Position numbers and translations under genes: made by a program
The notes under the pieces: generated by a model
Seen by the model: the letters and a program-made list of their open reading frames with translations, nothing else
What the model was told of the DNA's origin: nothing
Databases searched by the model: none
Assembly (NCBI GenBank): GCA_030770535.1
Contig: JASVEC010000233.1
Location: 1-28,125 of the forward strand
Origin: Batkoa obscura
Lineage: Eukaryota > Entomophthoromycota > Entomophthoromycetes > Entomophthorales > Batkoaceae
DNA: 28,125 nt
Reading direction: 5' to 3'
Part shown: one piece after another, positions 1-14,117 of the stretch
Numbering within the stretch: the stretch's first letter is position 1
Layout of the letters: every line of letters starts with the position of its first letter

Positions 1-1182
1 TATGGCCGATGAGTCTATTATTGTAGCTAACAAGGCACCATCTTTTTGGGTGGCCCGCCATTAGTTAAAGCTGCTACTGGTGAAGTAGTTTTCTGCTGAA
101 GATCTTGGCGGTGCTGATTTACATTGTATTGTTGCTGTTTACTTTTGTATTGTATTAGTTAAATTGATAATTTATTTTAGGCCGTACCTCTGGTGTTACA
201 GACCATTATGCTAATGATGATGCACATGCTTTATCTATTGCACGTAGAGTTGTAACTACTCTCAATCGTAAGAAGGAACACAAGGTAATGTTAAGATAAG
301 TTTGATTTATTATTATTAACATGCTTTTAGCTTACAATTGAGAGTGTTAAGGAACCTTTATATTCCATTGAAGAATTGGGTGGTATCGGTTGGTGATAAT
401 CTTAGAAAGCCATTTGATGTTAAAGAAGTTATTGCACGTATTGTTGATGGTTCTGAATTTAATGAATTTAAAGAATTATATGGCACAACTGTTGTAACAG
501 GTAATTATTAAATGAATAGTACAATTTCTTAACAACTTATCAATCACTTTCTTAGGTTTTGCACGTATACATGGTTATCCAGTAGGTATTGTAGCCAACA
601 ATGGCGTATTATTTGCTGAATCCGCTATGAAAGCTGCCCATTTTATTCAATTATGTTCTCAACGTAACATCCCATTGGTATTTTTACAAAATATCACCGG
701 GTTTATGGTTGGTTCCTCAGCCGAAGCTGGAGGTATAGCAAAAACATGGTGCTAAGATGGTAACAGCAGTAGCCTGCGCTCAAGTACCTAAATTTACTGT
801 GTTAATTGGTGGAAGTTTTGGCGCTGGTAATTACGGTATGTGTGGTAGAGCTTATTCTCCAAGATTTTTATGGATGTGGCCAAACGCACGTATCTCTGTT
901 ATGGGTGGTGAACAAGCTGCTGGTGTATTATCCCAAGTTAAAAGGGATGCTATGGAAAAGAAGGGGCAAAGTTGGTCAGAGGATGAAGAGGCTAAATTTA
1001 AAGCGCCAATTCAAGAACAATATGAAAAGGAAGGCCATCCTTACTTTTCTTCCGCTAGATTATGGGATGATGGTGTAATTCGTCCACAAGATACTCGTAC
1101 TGTACTTGGTCTTGGTTTATCTGCTGCACTTAATAATCCTTCTACAAGAACTGATAATACTTTTGGTGTTTTTAGAATGTAA
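1..1182 (+). CDS. MCCC2: Methylcrotonoyl-CoA carboxylase beta subunit (carboxyltransferase), 3' part, with frame breaks
   Basis: This subunit transfers carboxyl from biotin to 3-methylcrotonyl-CoA in mitochondrial leucine breakdown. The window starts inside the gene: the first readable residues (MADESIIV) match an internal stretch of the family, so roughly the N-terminal 200 residues lie outside. Introns are read at 126-180, 285-330 and 501-555, with GT-AG ends. The last exon carries the family signatures [30 protein letters not shown] and the usual C-terminus FGVFRM, ending in TAA at 1180-1182. Four single-base discrepancies break the frame: a short G run at 34-35, an extra T in 89-92, an extra G near 387-392 and an extra A in 740-744. 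Most lie in short base runs and the protein is otherwise well kept, so sequencing or assembly error is likelier than real decay. The gene converges on trpE with 95 bp between the stop codons. Confidence 0.93.
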
Positions 1183-1254
1183 AAAAATTATACCAAAGCT
1201 TTATGTTGTTATTTTCGATAAAGATTAAAATCTAAATTTTATATTTATTCTTTA

Positions 1255-1282
1255 TTGAAATTTATTTATTTATTTATTTATT
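1255..1282. repeat. TTTA tetranucleotide repeat at the trpE stop
   Basis: A run of five or six TTTA units lies between the convergent MCCC2 and trpE genes and supplies the trpE stop codon (TAA, 1278-1280 on the minus strand). On the minus strand the run also gives overlapping AATAAA-like words that could serve in 3' end formation. Confidence 0.7.
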
Positions 1283-2946
1283 CATTCATATAATAATACT
1301 CTGCTTTTTCAATCGTAGCTAAATTAGAAGATAATTTAGCTAAGGTTTCATTGTACTCGTCCAATGGTACAGAATCATAAACAATACCTCCACCCGCCTG
1401 GAGGTGAACATAGCCGTCCTTAAACAGCATAGTTCTAATAGCAATACAAGTATCCATACCACCTGAATAATCAAAATGACCAACAGAGCCTGCATAAATT
1501 CCCCTCTTTTCTCCTTCAAGCTCACCAATCAATTCTAAAGCCCTTACCTTTGGTGCTCCAGACACAGTTCCAGCTGGAAAAACTGAGCGGAAAGCATCAA
1601 ACCTATTACATTCTTCCCTTAAGGTACCCGATACATTCGATACGATATGCATTACGTGACTGTATTTCTCAATATGCATAAGAGAATCCACTTTAACAGT
1701 ACCAGGCTGAGCTACCCGATTAACGTCATTACGACCTAAGTCAACCAACATTACATGTTCAGAAGTTTCTTTAATATCACTTAACAAATCCTTTTCCAGT
1801 GCTAAATCTTCGGCAGCTGTTTTTCCACGACGTCTGGTGCCAGCAATGGGATGAGTATAAACTTTGTTATCTAAATCCACTTTAACTAACATTTCAGGGG
1901 AGGCGCCCACCACTTGGAAATCAGCACAATCCAAATAAAATAAATAAGGAGATGGATTTACTGTTCTTAAATAACGATATACATTGAATGGATGTAGCTG
2001 TGTTGGACGAGATAAACGCTGAGATGGCACAGCTTGAATAATTTCCCCATTCTTAATGTTATCCTTAAGGATATTGACAAAATTTTCGTAACCTTCTTTA
2101 CCAACATTGGACTTAAATGATAAGTTAGTTTCAGTAATAGGAACTTGATCCGGTAATGGCACTCCATCACAAGTTAATGCCTCCACCATTTCATCTAATT
2201 TCAATAAGGCATTTTCATACTCACTTTTAAACACTTGGCTATCTTTTAAGTCCCCTTTTATATGAGTTATTACATTTATCTTTTGAAATAAATGATCAAA
2301 TATAATCACATTTTTACAATACATATGTACAGATTCGGGTATTCCTAATGGATCCTTTAATTTTCTTGCTGTACGTGGTTCAAAATATTTAACACAATCA
2401 AATGATATATACCCTACAGCACCGCCTTAAAATAAGTTTAATATTAATAATTGTTACATTTTATCATTAACAAATTACCCGTAAATTCAGGCAGCCCATT
2501 TACTGAAATATAGTTATATTGGCTTAAATACTTTTCGATTTCAATCAATGGATCTCCTTTGATCTCTTTGTCTTCACCACTAATCACTATCTTATATGGG
2601 TCTATAGAAAAATATAATTCAGTGAATTATTAACTTTAAATCAATTAGATTTAAACTTACCGCATCCGATTAAAGAATATCTACCAATCTTTTCATCACT
2701 TTTAACAGACTCAAACAAAAAAGAGTAGCCAGGATACTTTGATTTATCTTTATAATAGTCAACTAATTTAAGATAAGCTGCAAATGGATTTAACAGATCT
2801 GCAAAAATAATCTTATAAACTGGTAATATATTGCCATCAGGTTGACTTTCGATCAATTTCTGTGCTTCTTCAAAACTTGGTATAATTGCCTATTGGTATC
2901 ATGTCAATTTATTTCATTACTTTAAAATATTGTTTACTACTTTCAT
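1278..2946 (-). CDS. trpE: Anthranilate synthase component I
   Basis: This enzyme makes anthranilate from chorismate, the first step of tryptophan synthesis, together with a glutamine amidotransferase partner. Exons read 2941-2946, 2661-2889, 2479-2601 and 1278-2425. They sum to 1506 nt, or 501 residues, close to yeast Trp2. Visible features in order: an N-terminal FLFESVKS segment matching the LLES-type Trp feedback site, GGAVGYISFDCVKYFEP, PSQRLSRPT, NPSPYLFYLDC, PIAGTRRRG, EHVMLVDLGRNDVNRV, FPAGTVSGAPKVRALELI and LQAGGGIVYDS. The chorismate-binding core looks complete. No amidotransferase domain follows, so component II must be encoded elsewhere, as in most fungi. The first exon is only ATG-AAA. 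It was inferred because the frame is closed upstream of 2889 and a 51-nt GT-AG intron restores it. The shadow reading frames inside this gene were ignored. Confidence 0.94.
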
Positions 2947-3345
2947 GATATATTTTTTAAGTTAAAATTGAAATAAAAAAGTGCTTGAAACAACAAATCT
3001 TGCTTATTTATATCACTTAACCCATTTCTTTTAAAAATAATAAATAGTCATCTGACGTAGCTTAATTTTTTAGTATTTCGCTAAATCATAGACAAATTAG
3101 GTAAGTTTAATCAAAATTAGCGGCTTATAGTTATTTTGATTGGTTAAAATATATTTTTATGAAAAGAATGACTAACTCTATCTCATCTAATCTAATACTT
3201 TAAATATATAACAATCCTACTAAGTGATAATTACACAATTCATGATATAAAAGACATAACTAGTTATATTTAAAAAGATTTAATCACTTTATAAAATCAG
3301 ACAAATAGTTATAAAGACATCGAAAAAAAGAAATTGGTCTCTTTT
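2947..3345 (-). promoter_or_regulatory. trpE upstream / V-ATPase B downstream spacer
   Basis: This 399-bp spacer separates the trpE start from the V-ATPase B stop, both on the minus strand, so it must hold the trpE promoter and the V-ATPase 3' UTR. It is AT-rich. A TGACGT word lies at 3053-3058 and a TGACTAA word near 3169; both resemble half sites for bZIP proteins of the CRE/Gcn4 class. No TATA box stands out. The regulatory reading is inference only. Confidence 0.3.
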
Positions 3346-5450
<2,105 letters not shown>

Positions 5451-8140
5451 TTTTATTTAGATTTAGAAACACTAAAGAAATAAAATTAAAAATCGAGTAT
5501 TAAAATTCTTAGCCCTTTTGAACTTACAATAGAAAATTAAAATCTAGTTTTATTTTTTTCTTACTTTTTTAAGCCATCTTATTTTTGCCTCATGTTACGT
5601 GCTTTTGGCTACTTTTGAATTGAATAGCCAATCATCAAAGGTTATTTTGGTTTTTAGTTTTCATAATATTAACTTTATGTGGGAATAAACTTTTTATTAA
5701 TGAGAGCCACTTCAAAATTTTTAATAGCCTTCTACATTTACAACTCCAAAAGCTTTAAATATTTAAGATATCCCTGTTGTTACCATTAGTTTGATGTTTA
5801 AACATGATTTTTATAATTCTCTTAGTATCAAATTCAATAAAAGTTAATGCTTCATCTATATAATTTATTAAAATTCATTTCCTACTGTAATGTAAATTTA
5901 TATATATATACTTTTTAGCCTTATACAGTATTTTTTTTTCTTTTTTATAAAACTAGTAGACTGAGAGTATTAATTGCTATATCTATTAGAATCTTTTAAA
6001 TATACCAAATTTGTATAATAGGGATATTATTTTATAAAACTGAGTTTCAATTTTATACTGTACTTTACCATCATGTAAAGGATAACTGTAATATGAATTT
6101 TATAAAGCCCAATGTTAACAGAAAAAAAATATTTGATGTATCTGAATACAATATATTTAGATGATAACAGGATGGTAAATAAGAAGCCATGTTTTATATG
6201 AAAAATTATTTGTCATCAATTTGAAAGTTGATTAAATTGCTATATTAATTAATAAAAGAATAATCATCAAATTACAAAATTACAAATTTTAAAATAATCT
6301 CTTAATAAAATCTTTTAAACTAATAAGTTAGCTTTTATAAATTGATTTATGTACTTTTGTATCAATTATTTTAATTAAGATGGTTAAATATAACAAATTA
6401 TGATACAAATGAATTTCAGAGATATCTAATATATCCTAAACTTCTTTTTTGTATTGTATTAATACAGTAACATTTTTTTCAATAATTTGTCCATTCTAAG
6501 GTTTAAAATTTAGTTAAATTCTTAGAAACCCCAGTCTAAATGTTTTTTCATCATATAAGTGCTTTTTAAATAAATAATACATAGTTACAGCTAAATAGGA
6601 ATTCAGTTTAAGGTAAATTATTGTATTTACATCATACATTTAATTCTTTTATTTATGTACTCTCTATTTACTTTATGAATCAATGTATTTTTGCTTATTT
6701 TAACTAAAAAAATATTACATAATAAAAAATCAAGGATTTCTACTAAAAAAATAAGCTTCTCATTAGTTATTAAAATATTCACATTATATATTATTATGAT
6801 AACTGGATTCTATTAATATTAATATTCTTTAATATCCCACTTTTAATCCACTTATTCATTAATTACTATTAAGTGCCACTAACATAACTTTAGGTATCTT
6901 AAGAAATTGAGCATTTAGTTTTAAATATGAATTTCAAAAACTAGTCAAAACTGGTCAAAAAACTGAAAACTACTTCATAAAATTTGAACAAAAGGCCATC
7001 ATAGTATCTAGAATAAGCCTTATAAATTTAATCAAATTATGTAAAATATTTAAATATTTTAGTAATATCACACCATGCAGTTAACTTTCTAATACCACAA
7101 AAACCGATCAATATATTTAATATTAACGCTACTATTTTTCATTCCCACAAAAAGTGGTGTGTTTATTTGCCGTATATCTGTGTTTCAAAGTAGCATTTTG
7201 TTTTCCTTAGACAATGTTACGAGTAGGAAGATTATTGGTTTAAAGGAATGGCATTTCAAACCAATATGCAGCTTAGTTTAAATTTTATCTAAATTACTTC
7301 ATTTAGCAATCTCACTTTAAAACTTGTTGCATACATTGTTAGCAAAGACCTCGTTTTTATTTATGTTTATTTATTTAAATACTATAATATAATTCTAGTT
7401 ATATAAAGTATCTTGATAATAGTTAGTTTATTTTTAAGTTCAGGAAAATTAGCCATTGAAGTTCTATTCCAATAAACATAAGGAGCTTACAGTTAATAAA
7501 TAAAGTTTTAAAGAGATAGGACCAATCAAAAATAATATTATAAGCTTTTCTTGTTATGTTAAATCATTATCCTTACTACTTAATTTTTAAATCATAAATA
7601 ATCCCTTAGAATTACAATTTCAAAGGTAAAGATCGAAAATATAGAACTAGGTGTTCTTTAAATTTACAAAGACAAATTTATAGTATTAAACTAAGTTTAT
7701 ATAGTTTTTTATATTTAATATTGACATTGAAGTACTCTTTATATTATGGTGAGATCATCCACGATTTTTTGATGACTTTACCCCTTAATCATTTTTGCCA
7801 CACCTCATGCAACAAAAAAACAATCTCCCTCAAAGTAATTGGTGGGAATTGACAAAATGTTTATAAACTTCCTGTTGAATAATGCAAAAATAGTTAAGTC
7901 ATCTTAAACCAGATTTCTATTTAAACTAGGCATCAGAGCTTAATTTTCCGATATATAATACTACACTATAAAGTGTTCAATGGCAGTACGAGTTAACACT
8001 TATACCATATAATATAAAAATATCATATTCTATACAGTTGTACCTGTGGATATCAAGTTTACATAAAACACCTTTTACTATAATTTTAAGCTTATAAATT
8101 CAATTGGGCAAGGAATTTAGTAAAAACATTTAATTGGTTT
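5451..8140. other. AT-rich spacer without recognisable gene
   Basis: About 2.7 kb lie between the divergent V-ATPase B and bZIP genes. Both strands are dense in stop codons. No conserved coding block, tRNA or element of the 15-20 kb repeat family was recognised. The ends must contain the two promoters, but nothing specific could be assigned on the V-ATPase side. Confidence 0.5.
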
Positions 8141-8148
8141 CATTTCTA

Positions 8149-8285
8149 GCCAATCTTTTGCTTAGAAAAGTTCAAAGTCCAGCGCAGTGATATATAAACT
8201 AACGAAATCTACAAAATTGCTTTCATTTAACCAATCCTACTTGCTATATATCTTTTACAAACACTTTATTTTATAAAATTTAAGA
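8149..8285 (+). promoter_or_regulatory. bZIP gene promoter: CCAAT boxes and TATA-like element
   Basis: Upstream of the bZIP start are a CCAAT word at about 8150-8154, a TATATAAA-type element at 8191-8198 and a second CCAAT at 8231-8235. The spacing suits a fungal Pol II promoter with an HAP-type CCAAT input. Function is inferred from position only. Confidence 0.45.
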
Positions 8286-9301
8286 ATGTCCAGTCCAAAC
8301 AACATCAAAAGAGAGAATATTGATGACGAAGTACCATCCAGTGTAAGCCCCAACAATGGCAACGCTTTTGATAAATACATTCATACCGATTACCTTGATG
8401 ATAACACTATGAATATAAGCAATATAATTAACCAAGACCCAAATGGGAATGAGATTCAAAACCAAGAAATGGTGGATCTTTTTATTAATAGCCTTTTCAT
8501 CCCTGAACCAACATTAAATCAGAATCTTATTCAGCCTAACTTTTTCTCTTTGGATAACTCCGCGTTACCACCCATAGTTGAAGACATGACTGCTCAAATG
8601 GATGCTGGTTCTCCTGGTACTACAGCCACTTTTGATAGTGAGTTCAATGGTAGTAACCGAACTAAAAAAGATAAATCTAAGTATGGTGATAATTGTCATA
8701 TTCGAGCAGATCTTATCTTATCACCTGAGGATCAAGAACAGATTGAAAAGGCAGGTCCAAAAGAACGTCGTCAAATTAGGAACAAAATTTCTGCTAGAAA
8801 TTTCAGACTAAGAAGAAAAGGTAATAAGCTAGTAAGAATCATATGGTAAATGTCTAACTCAATATAGAATACATTAATGGTCTTGAAGATAAGGTTAAGA
8901 TGTACGATGAAAACATTTCAGCCCTTCATCAAGAGTTGGCTAACAAACAAAAAGAAAATATTTCTTTACAGATAGACATTGAAGATCTTAGACAAAAGTT
9001 TGAGTTACTTACTGCTCAAACACCTAGTTTACAACACCTTTCAGGTATAGATATTGTCGTATTTTAAAATCAACCAATTTAATAAATAACTTAAGGTATC
9101 GACCCATCACGTGATCTAACTATATATCAAGGACAGCTAGTCACTATGGACTCTATTAAAGAGAGTATTCAAACAAACCGCTTCTCTTGCCGCGACTTAA
9201 GTGGTATAGAAGTTAATAAGCAAGGAGATGTCATAGGTGATAATAAGTTAGGTAACCGCTTCCAAGCCAGTAACGGCCAAAGTTATATGGTTAAGGCGTA
9301 A
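8286..9301 (+). CDS. bZIP transcription factor
   Basis: This is a DNA-binding regulator of the basic leucine zipper class. Exons 8286-8820, 8868-9044 and 9096-9301 sum to 918 nt, or 305 residues; the introns are 47 and 51 nt. The N-terminal half is acidic and rich in Asn, Ser and Pro, as expected of an activation region. The basic region, around residues 160-180, reads KERRQIRNKISARNFRLRRK and contains the N-x7-R signature. The first intron cuts it just before the zipper. The zipper follows with leucines about every seven residues (GLEDKV, ISALHQELANK, ISLQIDIEDLRQKFELL). A short Asn/Gly/Gln tail ends GQSYMVKA. The basic region resembles a group common in zygomycete and basidiomycete fungi, but the sequence does not identify the target genes or a yeast orthologue. 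Confidence 0.9.
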
Positions 9302-11132
9302 AATGTAGCTAAAGCAAAACTATTTATTTTAAAAATTTCATACCACTTTGCTTGCTATGTTTAATGTTTAAAGCTACTCTATTTCTTAAAAGTTCTACCT
9401 GGCTTTATCATTGCAAAACCTTCTTTCATTTACTTGTACTCTTATTCAAAATATCAAAATAAAGTTTTACTCCTTTTTATTTATATTCATGGTGTGTTTA
9501 TTGCAATCTTATTTCTTAAACTGTACTTGACTTAAATTTTTATTTGATTTTTTTCTTAGCAATAGTCTCTTTTAACAAGCAATAAATATTCACATTTTTA
9601 CACGAAAACATGAGTCTCAAAAACCATCTTACAAAATATCCTTCTTTTTTATAACCAGCTGATTTATGAAACTTAGGGATAATATATCGAAATTTTACTT
9701 TCATCACCTGCTTAAAAATTAACAGCCTAATTTTGTAACTTATAGCATAGTTCTATAACATCAATGGATATGTTTTTATGTATGCTTTAGTTTTATATAA
9801 TTTTTTAATATTCCGTTCCTTTTGAAGTAGATATTCCACTGTATGAATTAAAATCTAGCGGACTAAATTTAATATTACATATTTTTTCAACAATAGAATT
9901 CAAAGAAACAATTAATTATTATTCCATAATTTTCTAGTATTTTCTCAAACCTCCTCTCCCTTATTTCCTAAAGATAAAAAATAACTACTTAATTGGATGT
10001 GGACTTGTCATTTTTAGCGAAGATTTGTATTTTCTATTTTTATATTGTGAACATTCCTATTTAACCCTTATAAAATACCGCATACTTTTATTATTCAAGT
10101 TTTTTATCAGATTTGGAATGGTCTTTTTGAGAACATTTTTTTCTATTTAGCCTCCTATTCTATTTCTATCTGTTATTTTGCCCATATTATTTTTTCAATT
10201 TATATTATTTCATTTTATATATATCCTTATTACAGTAAAAAATATTATAGATTAATAGTGAAAATAAAAAAATAACTTAAATTAATTAGTGCTATTGTAT
10301 AATTCTGACCTAATGTTGAAATCATAACTTGAAAATGATTAAAAGATATATCGTTAAAACATAACTTAACAATGTTTGATATGAAAAGAATGGCTAGATT
10401 TAGCTAGTAATAATTTGAAAAAGAAAAAATAGTCAACTTTGACTTTATAGATTTATAGCCTAAATAAAAGATGCTATGTGATTTTATTATAATAATTTTA
10501 AAATATTAATGGCATTTTATACGGTAAAATATACTTATTGATTAAAATATTAGAAATTTAGTTAACTATTTTAGCTTTTATAATATACAAAATCATCTAG
10601 TTACTATATTAAAATATTTTTTTGTTCCAACCTTTTGTCCATTTTTTATAAAGCTTAAATTTTGAAAAATAATAATCACCATTAAACTCTTAAATATCTT
10701 ACATACTAATAAACCAGTCAATAATACCCTTAAATTGCTACGTCTTATCAGAATAGTACCATAATAATATCTTACCTAAAGCAGGCAAGCAACTAAGTTA
10801 ACAACAGAACAAGATAGTGGTTGTAAATTGACAATTTTTAATTTCATGTAAAGCCTATCAACAAAATAATAGTATTGCTATTATTACTCATAAGTTAATC
10901 TTTATCCTTGTTTTAATAACTTAAACTTATATAATGAAAATCTGAAATTATAGCCATAAAAATATGAATACAGCTTTAGATTAACATTTTGAAGTATCAT
11001 TATATGGTATTAACATTAAAAAGTCAACTTGTATGTTTTAATAACAACTGATTCTTTAAAATTTACCATAAAACCCTATATTTATAATATATTTATTCTA
11101 TAAAACAACTTAAAATTAAAAAGTTAGTTGGA
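9302..11132. other. AT-rich spacer without recognisable gene
   Basis: About 1.8 kb separate the convergent bZIP and bystin genes. Only the two 3' UTRs are expected here. Stops crowd all six frames, and no tRNA, tandem repeat or inverted-repeat element was found. Confidence 0.5.
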
Positions 11133-12791
11133 TTAGTCAGACATCATCATGTCATCTTCTTGCATAATTTCACCTCTCGAAGTGGAGCTAACTAATTCTC
11201 TACGAATTTCTGGGGTGATGGTATGATGATTTTGTTTACGAAGCACTTCAAATAAAGCATCTTTTTGTTCTGGAGTTATATCTTGTTTATATCTTATCAT
11301 ATTACATTAATACTGCATTAAATACATTAAAGATCTATTACCTTTGAGCAAACACCAAAAAAGCTTGATGCCATAAGACTGGTAATGCTTCTTCTTCATC
11401 TTTCATACGTACAAAATGGAACACCAAAGCATCAATAACTTTATATGGAAGTGCATATTTTTTATCCAAAAGTAAACGGATGAATAAAGAATTGGCTCCG
11501 GAATATTCCATCTCAGCTAAACGTAATAATGCTGCTGCAGAGTGAAGCATTGGTACAGAAACTTTAGTTAGTACAGAGCCAATAATAACTGCTTCACGAA
11601 GAGTACATGTGCCTGACTATTATAATTTAATACTTTGTTGAATAAATATAAATATAGTCTTACTTCACAAAGTGGAAATAAAAATCCTTTAAAAAAGGAG
11701 GCAGGTTTGAATAAAGCCTTTTTAATAGCCATATAAAGATGTGGGGATAATTTTTTAGATTCTTGAATATCCATTCTTACTCTATCTAGTAAAACATAAT
11801 GGAAAAATCTTTGAGATTGCCTACTTTTAAGATTGGAAGCGAAGATCCTTGTGGCTTCATAAAAAGCATGAGGTGTCCATTTTTCTGGACGAGTAAGATA
11901 AAGAATATCTTCCCAATTGGATAGAGAAGGTATAATCTTGAAAGCTTTTGGAAGCTTACCAGACTTATAACGTGATAATAAAAGTCCAACTCTAAACAAT
12001 AAGTTAATCTTTAAAATTTTAGAATTAATTTTATGTACTTTGAATAAACTTCAGCTACTTTAGGATTGATTCCTGGAGGAGTGGGAGCTGATGTATCTAT
12101 ACTGCTATTAGTTAAATACAACTATTTTTAATGCTCTTTACCTTTAGTCTCATTGGCACGAGCTTGAGCATTATCGTATTGCTCAAGTTTAGCACGGATA
12201 AGATCAGCTAAATTTATACGTTCTCCTGGAGCTTCTGGTAAAAATTTATTCATTGCATTAACATCAGCTTGATCCAATTCCTTTTATAATATGAATTTGA
12301 TATCGTATATAGTAAAATAAATATCCAATATACCTCAATATCCATGGAATCACCATAATAATCTAACTCAACTTCTTCGATTTCTTCCTCTTCCTCCTCT
12401 TCATAAATTTCTTCATCTTTTCCACTAATATAATATTGTTATATGTTATTAAAACAAACATTTAATATTACATACGCTATTCTATCGTACTCGTCTTCAT
12501 CTTCACTCTCTTGGAACTCCTCTTGTTGCTCACGAGCCAACTTTAAGATTTTTTTCGAGATTTTAGGGTCAATATATTCCTAAATAAAATTAGGTTTAAT
12601 TAAACAGTTTCAAATTAGCTTACATCATCCTCTTTTTCACCTTTATTGGCCTTAGCTACAAACTTAGCTCGATTTTTAACTGGTTTAGCATAAAGCTTGG
12701 TTCCTTCTTCATTTGTGATATCAACATGTAAAGGATCATGTCGAAATCCCAAGTTTTTTTTTGTTACACTGGCCCTTTCTGCTTTTCCCAT
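11133..12791 (-). CDS. ENP1: Bystin / Enp1-type ribosome biogenesis factor
   Basis: This is a nucleolar factor for 18S rRNA processing and export of the pre-40S particle. Eight exons are read: 12624-12791, 12476-12579, 12334-12424, 12142-12280, 12039-12096, 11664-11991, 11342-11616 and 11133-11292. They sum to 1323 nt, or 440 residues; human bystin is 437. The N-terminus starts [12 protein letters not shown] and is followed by an acidic Glu/Asp stretch, around residues 70-120, typical of the family. The conserved bystin domain fills the rest: [80 protein letters not shown] and [20 protein letters not shown]. It ends [14 protein letters not shown] plus an acidic Met-rich tail. The fifth exon is only 58 nt, and the choice of its acceptor at 12097 rests on frame. 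It lies 274 bp downstream of the Nudix gene on the same strand. Confidence 0.95.
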
Positions 12792-13065
12792 TTTTAAAAA
12801 ATAAAATTTTGAATTTTATTCGGTATAATTTTAATTCCTCAAATTGAAAGTTCCCATAATACTTAGGACAAATTTTCAAAATTACTAAAATAGTATATTG
12901 TCTAATAAAATTTTAATTAATATTGTGACATAAATTTTGGCTATTAAACAATAATAATGCTTGCTACATACTATTTCAAAAATTACAATATTTAAACTAC
13001 TTTATGCTTTAATTAGTTTAATCACTTAAGATATTATAATGTAAAATAAATAAAGATTAAAAAAC

Positions 13066-13871
13066 TTAAGATTTGAGATATCTTTCTTTAAAGCAAATCT
13101 CTAACACGCCATGTAAGATGAACCCAGTTAATCCCCATATAGTACCATCAATATATTCTGGCGTACGATATCTAGGCACCTTATTTGGTGAACCACGAGG
13201 CGAGTCCCATGTTTCTATGCTTTCTTTTTTCAATAAATCGTTAATTGGTATTGTAAAGTAATTATCGACTTCATCCTTATTTAACTTTAAATCAAGTAAA
13301 TTTTCTTCCCCTTTAACTGATTCGGTGTGAATCTTTAATTCATTTCCACAATGATTAAGCTCTTTCAGTATGATTCCCACATATGGATATACTTTCAGGT
13401 TTCCCTTCCAATTAGGTAAAGGAGAATACTGCCCTAAAATATGGATTAAATCAGAAGGTATGCCTATCTCTTCATAAGTTTCTCTTAAACAAGTTGCTAA
13501 TAAAGTATCATCTGATTCATCTCTTTTACCCCCAGGAAAACTAATTTCACCAGGATGAGAAGATAAGTTTTTTGTTCGAACTGTGAAAAGAACTGAGGGC
13601 ACTTTATCTACACTACATAACAGCATCAGTACTGAAGCTTCTGAAACTATTTGAGTCTTATCATATTTGAAGCGAAATGCTGGTCGTTGTGAAGAACTTA
13701 TAGATAATCGCTTGCTTATTGCACTGATACTTGAAGGACTGAATAAATCGTCATAATTTAAAGCACATATATCTACTACTGATTCCCTTATTTTCGGTTC
13801 ATTATTTAAGTTAGAAAGAGATCTCAACAAACGGTTAGATTCAAATATATATAACAAACTTTTTGAATTAC
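13066..13871 (-). CDS. PCD1: Nudix hydrolase, coenzyme A diphosphatase (NUDT7/Pcd1 type)
   Basis: This enzyme likely hydrolyses CoA or oxidised CoA to 4'-phosphopantetheine and 3',5'-ADP, usually in peroxisomes or mitochondria. Counting from the TTG at 13855-13857, the NuCoA segment runs from LFTVR (90-94) to FPGG (107-110). The Nudix box follows with RETYEEIG at about 125-132, giving the metal-binding glutamates. The C-terminal half has the usual SPLPNWKGNLKVYPYVG and PRYRTPEYIDGTIWGLTG blocks. No ATG opens this frame. It runs up to an acceptor-like TTTTAG ending at 13872, so an upstream exon is needed. The best candidate is a 10-nt exon, ATG-GGA-AAC-G, at 14108-14117, followed by a strong GTGAGT donor. 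That would need a 236-nt intron, long for this window. The C-terminus (YLKS) is not a clear SKL-type peroxisome signal. Confidence 0.88.
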
Positions 13872-14117
13872 CTAAAATTAAAATATTTTGTTGTATTTTT
13901 AAAGTTTACTAATTTGACTCTATACATGAAAGAAAATGATGAAATTTAATAAAGTTTTAATAGTTTTAATTTGCAAAATTAAAGTTTTAATTTAGTTTAG
14001 TTTATTTTATTTTGTATTTTTATGACCAAGGTACTATGAGTCACTAACTTAAATTTGATCTATTGAATAGAACAAACATATTCTGAATGACTGTTACTCT
14101 AACTCACCGTTTCCCAT

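Noticed and set aside
8280-8465. Minus-strand frame opposite the bZIP start, and the second plus-strand frame at 8602-8811
   Set aside because: Both are shadows of the bZIP coding exon with no conserved features.
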